Below are positions 7,884 through 11,503 of a stretch of 11,503 nucleotides of DNA, one piece after another. Source of the stretch: Deltaproteobacteria bacterium UBA7527 (GTDB lineage: Bacteria > Desulfobacterota > Syntrophorhabdia > Syntrophorhabdales > Syntrophorhabdaceae). The stretch covers positions 1 through 11,503 of the forward strand of contig DLMV01000027.1 in assembly GCA_002478225.1 (NCBI GenBank), given 5' to 3'. The first letter of the stretch is position 1; the number at the start of each line of letters is the position of its first letter. The notes below the pieces were generated by a model. The model made no database searches, had not been told where the DNA came from, and was given only the letters and a program-made list of their open reading frames with translations. Both the position numbers and the translations under genes were made by a program.

Positions 7884-8099
7884 TTACACGACCATTATCT
7901 TTTGGGCCATCCCGTGACCAAGTATGATACGACTTCCTTTTACAGCAACTATAAACGGCCCCCGTGAAGAGTTCATGATCACATCTATCACCGTTCCCGG
8001 CACCAATCCCATGGCAGCCAGCCTTCCCTGCAATCCCTGCCCTGCTTTCACCCCTACTATATGTACACGCTTTCCTGCTTTAACCAAGGCTAACGGCAT
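7884..8099 (-). CDS. feoA: Ferrous iron transport protein FeoA
   Basis: A 71-residue SH3-like cytoplasmic protein that works with FeoB in Fe(II) uptake. Recognised by the FeoA pattern: a short N-terminal strand region, GLQGRLAAMGLVPGTVIDV in the middle (the RL..MG..PG signature), and a C-terminal strand pair with VKGSRIILGHGMA. The start is ATG 8099, because GGAGGT lies 7 bases upstream; a longer frame to 8120 would place that site inside the gene. It begins 35 bp after the regulator gene, so both are likely on one transcript. A second FeoA-type domain exists at the C-terminus of that regulator, so the operon encodes two. Confidence 0.94.
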   Translation of the reverse strand: MPLALVKAGKRVHIVGVKAGQGLQGRLAAMGLVPGTVIDVIMNSSRGPFIVAVKGSRIILGHGMAQKIMVV

Positions 8100-8134
8100 T
8101 TTCAACACCTCCGATCCCAAGATATCGCATTCCG

Positions 8135-8893
8135 TCAGATAATCTCAACGTCTATCCCCTCGGCCTCATCCTTCCTCAACGAAAGATGGTAACCCTTGAC
8201 CTTTATGTCGATAGGATCACCCAGCGGCGCAACTCGCTCAAGTTCTATAACAGATCCCGGCGTTACCCCCATCTCCAAAACACGCCTGTTTGCTTCACTG
8301 CGTCCCCTAACCTTCAGAACCTTGCATTTCTGGCCTGGCTTCAGGTCTTTCAATTTTGAAGTCTCCATCGTTTTTGCACCTCCTCGCCTCATGTGCCCTC
8401 TCACTTCATCGAGACATGTTGAAATACATTTTTCACAATTCTCCTGGGGCCCTTTGTTGTCGCACTGATACATGAAGCCTTTTATCCACTTATCCCCTCC
8501 TCTCGGACATGTCTCTACAAACTCGACGAATTTCACGAAACGGTCCACCAGCACCTTCGGGATCGAATGCTCCATCCGGCAGGCGGCATTATCTGCATCA
8601 GCATCGCGTACGCCAAGGACCTCCACAAAAAAATCCTTCAGTACTTCATGCCTTCTCACCACATCCTTCGCTGCCGCCTCACCTGTTTCCGTAAGCGTGA
8701 TCAGGTCGTACGGCGTGTAATTTATCATCTTTTTATCTGCCAGCGACCTCAGTGCTCCCGTTACAGAGGCGTAGCTGACCTTGAGGCGCCGTGCTATGTC
8801 CCGTGGTTTCACCGCATGTTTCTCGGCTATGATATGGAAAATTGCCTCCATGTAGTCTTCCAGGCTTGCAGTCAATGTCTCGCTTGCCGTCAT
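8135..8893 (-). CDS. DtxR/MntR-family iron regulator fused to a FeoA domain
   Basis: A 252-residue metal-dependent transcriptional repressor, probably Fe(II)-responsive. Domains: winged helix about 5-70 (DIARRLKVSYASVTGALRSL is the recognition helix region), dimerisation/metal domain about 75-130, a Cys-rich linker 129-160, and a FeoA/SH3-like domain 176-252 (RRVLEMGVTPGSVIEL). Likely primary metal ligands are D13 and E16 (as in MntR D8/E11), H82, and C105-x2-E108-H109 (as in DtxR C102-E105-H106). The Cys suggests iron rather than manganese. Linker cysteines are C129, C144, C153, C156 and C160. The start is ATG 8893, preceded by GAGG six bases away; ATG 8905 lacks a site. It is the first gene of the iron operon and its promoter carries a palindromic operator, so autoregulation is likely. 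A strong internal start precedes the FeoA domain. Confidence 0.9.
   Translation of the reverse strand: MTASETLTASLEDYMEAIFHIIAEKHAVKPRDIARRLKVSYASVTGALRSLADKKMINYTPYDLITLTETGEAAAKDVVRRHEVLKDFFVEVLGVRDADADNAACRMEHSIPKVLVDRFVKFVEFVETCPRGGDKWIKGFMYQCDNKGPQENCEKCISTCLDEVRGHMRRGGAKTMETSKLKDLKPGQKCKVLKVRGRSEANRRVLEMGVTPGSVIELERVAPLGDPIDIKVKGYHLSLRKDEAEGIDVEII
8366..8384 (-). promoter_or_regulatory. Internal ribosome-binding site and start before the FeoA domain
   Basis: Inside the regulator gene, AGGAGGTG (AGGAGG at 8384-8379, minus strand) is followed 10 bases later by ATG (8368-8366), in frame. Translation from here would give a separate 77-residue FeoA-like protein (METSKLKDLKPGQK...) ending at 8135. 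This is the best Shine-Dalgarno match in the gene, better than the one for the full-length product. Use in the cell is inferred. Confidence 0.55.
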
Positions 8894-8916
8894 GTTGCAC
8901 CTCATAATGTCATTAT

Positions 8917-8934
8917 AATTAGTCTTGCCTAAGT
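8917..8934 (-). promoter_or_regulatory. Predicted DtxR-type operator upstream of the regulator gene
   Basis: AATTAGTCTTGCCTAAGT is an imperfect palindrome, the second copy of the motif at 7850-7867; the shared minus-strand core is TTAGGCAWGRCTAATT. It overlaps the last base of the candidate -10 at 8934-8939 and the edge of a perfect TATAAT at 8917-8912, so a bound repressor would block transcription from either. Confidence 0.7.
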
Positions 8935-8963
8935 ATTTACACTAATCCTTATTTTGTTGTCAA
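8934..8963 (-). promoter_or_regulatory. Candidate promoter of the iron operon
   Basis: On the minus strand a perfect -35, TTGACA (8963-8958), is followed after 18 bp by a weak -10, TAAATA (8939-8934). An alternative perfect TATAAT lies at 8917-8912 without a good -35. Both are next to or within the palindrome at 8917-8934. Confidence 0.5.
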
Positions 8964-9029
8964 GTATTCTTTTAAATCATTTTATTCTTTTCAATACATT
9001 TACACGGGACAACATCGTATTCTTCACAT

Positions 9030-9087
9030 CAACCTCAGGTTGTTCTATTTCAACCTGTACATAGTTGCAAATAACGCAAACCTGTAA
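9030..9087 (+). promoter_or_regulatory. CAACCT-type repeats, possible operators of the XRE regulator
   Basis: CAACCTCAGGTTG (9030-9042) is a 13-bp palindrome, perfect apart from the central base. CAACCTGTA follows at 9051-9059 and CAAACCTGTAA at 9077-9087. The AACCT cores are 21 and 27 bp apart. The last copy falls in the spacer of the candidate promoter at 9065-9093, a position suited to repression. Assignment to the gene at 9105 is inference from position. Confidence 0.45.
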
Positions 9088-9093
9088 TATAAA
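9065..9093 (+). promoter_or_regulatory. Candidate promoter of the XRE-cyclase gene, nearly leaderless
   Basis: TTGCAA (9065-9070) and TATAAA (9088-9093) are spaced by 17 bp. Transcription would begin about 9100, only a few bases before the ATG at 9105. That fits the lack of any Shine-Dalgarno sequence there. Confidence 0.45.
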
Positions 9094-9104
9094 TACATCT
9101 AACG

Positions 9105-9833
9105 ATGGATATGGGACTTAAGATACGTTTACTCAGAGAAAAACACGGCCTGAAGCAGATCAATCTTGCCAATGCGCTGCAGGTTACCCCTCAGGCGGTT
9201 TCAAAATGGGAAAAAGGGGCAAACCTCCCTGACGTGGAGGTATTGATGAGGATATCCCGTCTCTTCAATGTCAGCACCGACTTTCTGCTCGGCCTCACTG
9301 AGGCGGGAAGCGGGGTCTTTCACGCCACGGTCTTTTGCTCAGGGGTAGCTCATTTTGAAAAACGGTCGATATCGATGGGGTCAAAAGAACTTGCCGAGTA
9401 TACGAACGTGCTCTTTTATGACCTTACCGAATCCATCCTGAAGTATGACGGCATACCGGTCAAGTACGTGGGAGATGGGTTCCTCTCTTTCTTTTCCGGT
9501 ATCGATCATGCCGACCGTGCCCTCAATGCCGCCATCCATGCAAAAAAGGTGATCTACCAGAAAGACCTTTATATAGCCCTCAATTCCGGCAACATATATA
9601 TGGGCCTCATAGGCCATCCCCGGTACGCCGCCCGCGATATCGTCGGAGAAGCCGTTAATCGTGCCTTTCTTATCATGGGCTGGGCCTCGCGCAATTGTCC
9701 TTCCGGTGTTGCCGCCACAGATACGGTTATGGCCTCCGTAAAGGGATCATACAAGACAACGCGCCACTCCAGAGTGAAGATTGACCTTCTCGACAAGCCG
9801 GTGGACATCCTTGAAATAGATGTCCCGCAATGA
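9105..9833 (+). CDS. XRE-family HTH fused to a degenerate class III cyclase-like domain
   Basis: A 242-residue predicted transcription regulator. Residues 6-62 are an XRE/Cro-type helix-turn-helix (IRLLREKHGLKQINLANAL...VSKWEKGANLPDVEVL). Residues 72-195 match the class III adenylate/guanylate cyclase fold: an opening strand HATVFCSG, VKYVGDGFLSFF (K120, metal Asp D124), IALNSGNIYMGLIG, and ARDIVGEAVNRA (base-contact D178, ribose/transition-state N185). Two catalytic residues are missing: the first metal Asp of the usual FxDI strand appears as S79, and the Arg four residues after N185 is L189. Cyclase activity is therefore unlikely without a partner, and ligand or nucleotide sensing is the better guess. 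The start ATG 9105 has no ribosome-binding site (M3 is equally possible). It diverges from the iron operon and is 12 bp ahead of the next gene, so those two are probably cotranscribed. Confidence 0.82.
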   Translation: MDMGLKIRLLREKHGLKQINLANALQVTPQAVSKWEKGANLPDVEVLMRISRLFNVSTDFLLGLTEAGSGVFHATVFCSGVAHFEKRSISMGSKELAEYTNVLFYDLTESILKYDGIPVKYVGDGFLSFFSGIDHADRALNAAIHAKKVIYQKDLYIALNSGNIYMGLIGHPRYAARDIVGEAVNRAFLIMGWASRNCPSGVAATDTVMASVKGSYKTTRHSRVKIDLLDKPVDILEIDVPQ

Positions 9834-9845
9834 AAGAGATCAGGG

Positions 9846-10214
9846 ATGCAGGTAAACCTCAAACGATACGGATTATATCTTTTTCGCTGGCAGCTTTCAA
9901 CGCCTATTCTTGCCAGCGTGCTCTATATCCTCTCAACGATCGATAAGGTCATAGCAACAGTAATCGCCAACTTCATCGGCGGTCTCATCTTTTTCTGGGT
10001 GGACAAGTTCATTTTTACGTCGCAGCGTCTCTCTGTCGAGTGGGACGTACGAGACGTTGTTGTCTGCGTCGACTGCGGCCGTGAGGCCCGAGGGTACAGG
10101 ATCATCAGGGCAAGGGGATATGACAGAACCAGGGATGCGAGTCCGGAGTTTCGCTGCGAAGACTGCTCCATCAAAAAGACCTGGGAACTGCGGAGAAGGG
10201 GCGTTAGCGTCTGA
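9846..10214 (+). CDS. Small membrane protein with CxxC/CxxC zinc-ribbon-like tail
   Basis: A 122-residue protein of unknown function. Two hydrophobic segments, about residues 10-30 (LYLFRWQLSTPILASVLYIL) and 35-58 (VIATVIANFIGGLIFFWVDKF), suggest a two-helix membrane hairpin. A soluble tail carries C74-x2-C77 and C104-x2-C107, a four-Cys arrangement typical of a zinc ribbon or rubredoxin-like metal site. The RWQLSTP and NFIGGLIFFWVDKFIF segments look like a conserved uncharacterised family, and faintly like GtrA proteins, but I cannot name it. ATG 9846 has only a weak purine-rich upstream sequence. It follows the XRE-cyclase gene by 12 bp, which suggests the regulator and this protein work together, perhaps in metal or redox sensing; that is inference. 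Confidence 0.75.
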   Translation: MQVNLKRYGLYLFRWQLSTPILASVLYILSTIDKVIATVIANFIGGLIFFWVDKFIFTSQRLSVEWDVRDVVVCVDCGREARGYRIIRARGYDRTRDASPEFRCEDCSIKKTWELRRRGVSV

Positions 10215-10303
10215 GAATGCGATACGGACCGATCATTGTATGAAATCCCAATGCCCGGACAATTGCAAACCTTTTGCCGCATGAACAAACAGGAGGAGTG
10301 AAA

Positions 10304-11503
10304 ATGATGGAAAAAAGACTGAAAAAATATGTTGTCGGTTTTCCCCGCATCGGTAAAAAGCGAGAGTTAAAAACGGCATTAGAAGGATTTTGGGAAAAGA
10401 CAATCGGGCTCGACATCCTCACCCTGGTATCAAGAGACCTCAGGGTGAGACACTGGGAATACCAGCGTGCATCAGGTATCGATTTTATAAGCAGCAATGA
10501 CTTCAGCCTTTACGACTCCATGCTCGACATGGCGGTTCTCTTCAATGCCGTCCCGGAAAGATTCAAAGACATCGAAGACCCTTACAACCGGTACTTCGCG
10601 ATGGCGCGCGGCACGGAAAATGCCGTTGCGATGGAAATGACGAAATGGTTCAATACCAATTACCACTACATCGTGCCTGAACTCTTCGAAGACATGGATC
10701 TTGGGTTGAATCCGGAAAAAATAATCAGTGAATTCAACGAAGCGAAAGAGGCAGGTATTAAAACAAAAATCAACATAATCGGTCCGATTACCTTCCTCTC
10801 CCTCTCCAAGAGGGTGGACGGCAGGGGAAACCCCCTGGATCTTCTGCCGATGTTCCTACCCCTCTATATTTCTCTTCTGAAAAGGATCGCCGAGTTGTAC
10901 GACGAGGTATATATCCAATTTGACGAACCTGCGGCAGTGCGCGATATGAACGACAAAGACCTGGAATCTCTGAGGTTGTCTTATGAGATGCTGGCAGGGG
11001 TGACTCCGAAGCTCAAACTGATCGTAATGACTTACTTCGATCACGCAACCGAGGCCGTGAATGCGCTCTGCGACGTTCCTATATTCGGTATCGGCCTTGA
11101 CCTTATCTACGGTCCTGAAAACCTTCTGGTTCTGGACAAACTGAATGGAAAGAAATTGATTGCAGGCATTGTGGACGGACGAAATATCTGGAAAAATGAT
11201 TATCAAAAATCCCTGTCGTTGCTGCAGATGATAGAGCGCATGGTAAATCCTGAGGATATCATACTGTCAACAAGCTGCTCTCTTCTCCATGTTCCTTACA
11301 GCCTCGAATACGAAGGCAGCCTCGAGCCTGAGATAAGATCGTGGATGAGCTTTGCCGGTGAAAAACTTGGTGAGCTTTCTGATATTGCCGAAATCTATGC
11401 TTCTCAAAGCAACGGGGAAGCAATGCAGAAAAAGTTGGAAACAAACCGGCGCATTATCCAGGGCAGACTTCATTCCACCAGGGTCATCGACCCTGCCGTT
11501 CGG
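10304..11503 (+). CDS. metE: Cobalamin-independent methionine synthase, N-terminal 400 residues
   Basis: The cytoplasmic enzyme that transfers a methyl group from 5-methyltetrahydropteroyl-(tri)glutamate to homocysteine, the last step of methionine synthesis, without vitamin B12. The visible part is the N-terminal MetE domain: VVGFPRIGKKRELKTALEGFW near the start, RDLRVRHWEYQ, EMTKWFNTNYHY (111-122), GPITFL, and QFDEPA (D207-E208-P209), all matching MetE. The frame remains open at the last base, so the C-terminal zinc-containing catalytic half (full length about 750 residues) lies outside the window. The start is the first of two adjacent ATGs at 10304, with AGGAGG at 10291-10296 seven bases upstream. 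The 89-bp gap before it shows no recognisable cobalamin or SAM riboswitch. Nothing in the sequence links it to its upstream neighbours. Confidence 0.94.
   Translation, partial: MMEKRLKKYVVGFPRIGKKRELKTALEGFWEKTIGLDILTLVSRDLRVRHWEYQRASGIDFISSNDFSLYDSMLDMAVLFNAVPERFKDIEDPYNRYFAMARGTENAVAMEMTKWFNTNYHYIVPELFEDMDLGLNPEKIISEFNEAKEAGIKTKINIIGPITFLSLSKRVDGRGNPLDLLPMFLPLYISLLKRIAELYDEVYIQFDEPAAVRDMNDKDLESLRLSYEMLAGVTPKLKLIVMTYFDHATEAVNALCDVPIFGIGLDLIYGPENLLVLDKLNGKKLIAGIVDGRNIWKNDYQKSLSLLQMIERMVNPEDIILSTSCSLLHVPYSLEYEGSLEPEIRSWMSFAGEKLGELSDIAEIYASQSNGEAMQKKLETNRRIIQGRLHSTRVIDPAVR

Noticed and set aside
10240..10284. Tiny frame MKSQCPDNCKPFAA just before metE, possible leader peptide
   Set aside because: No ribosome-binding site, no run of Met codons, and no attenuator-like hairpin was seen; 14 codons occur easily by chance.
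10215..10303. Possible cobalamin or SAM riboswitch upstream of metE
   Set aside because: The gap is only 89 bp and shows no conserved riboswitch core or terminator-like hairpin.

Overview
The window looks like chromosomal DNA of an anaerobic or microaerophilic bacterium with an outer membrane. The evidence is a ferrous-iron (Feo) operon, a signal-peptide-bearing beta-barrel protein ending in Phe, and a large cytoplasmic GH13 glycosidase. Iron control is by a DtxR/MntR-type regulator; no Fur gene is seen here. The gene styles remind me of Nitrospirota or Desulfobacterota, but this is a low-confidence impression with no search behind it. No tRNA, rRNA or CRISPR array was seen.

Layout. (1) 1-938: the 3' part of an IS481-like transposase gene, cut by the left edge. 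(2) 964-4506 (+): an 1180-residue GH13 alpha-amylase-family protein starting just after the IS, with a possible hybrid promoter at the junction. (3) 4507-4632: a convergent intergenic stretch of degenerate 7-bp tandem repeats with a hairpin that may be a terminator. (4) 8893 down to 4633 (-): a five-gene iron operon: a DtxR-type regulator fused to a FeoA domain, feoA, feoB, a FeoB-associated Cys-rich small membrane protein, and an outer-membrane beta-barrel protein. Two matching palindromes (15 of 18 bases identical) lie upstream of the regulator and of feoB. (5) 8894-9104: divergent intergenic region with promoter-like elements for both directions. (6) 9105-10214 (+): an XRE-type DNA-binding domain fused to a degenerate class III nucleotide-cyclase-like domain, then a small membrane protein with a CxxC/CxxC zinc-ribbon-like tail. 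(7) 10304 to the right edge (+): the N-terminal half of cobalamin-independent methionine synthase (metE).

How it fits together. The minus-strand operon should bring Fe(II) across the outer membrane (barrel protein, inferred) and inner membrane (FeoB with FeoA and the Cys-rich partner). The DtxR-type protein would sense cytoplasmic iron and repress its own operon and probably an internal feoB promoter. The XRE-cyclase fusion has lost two catalytic residues, so it is more likely a ligand- or nucleotide-responsive regulator than an enzyme; it may control itself and the adjacent membrane protein. The most unusual items are this fusion, the strong internal ribosome-binding site before the FeoA domain of the regulator, the mixed DtxR/MntR metal site with an extra cysteine cluster, and the IS/amylase junction.
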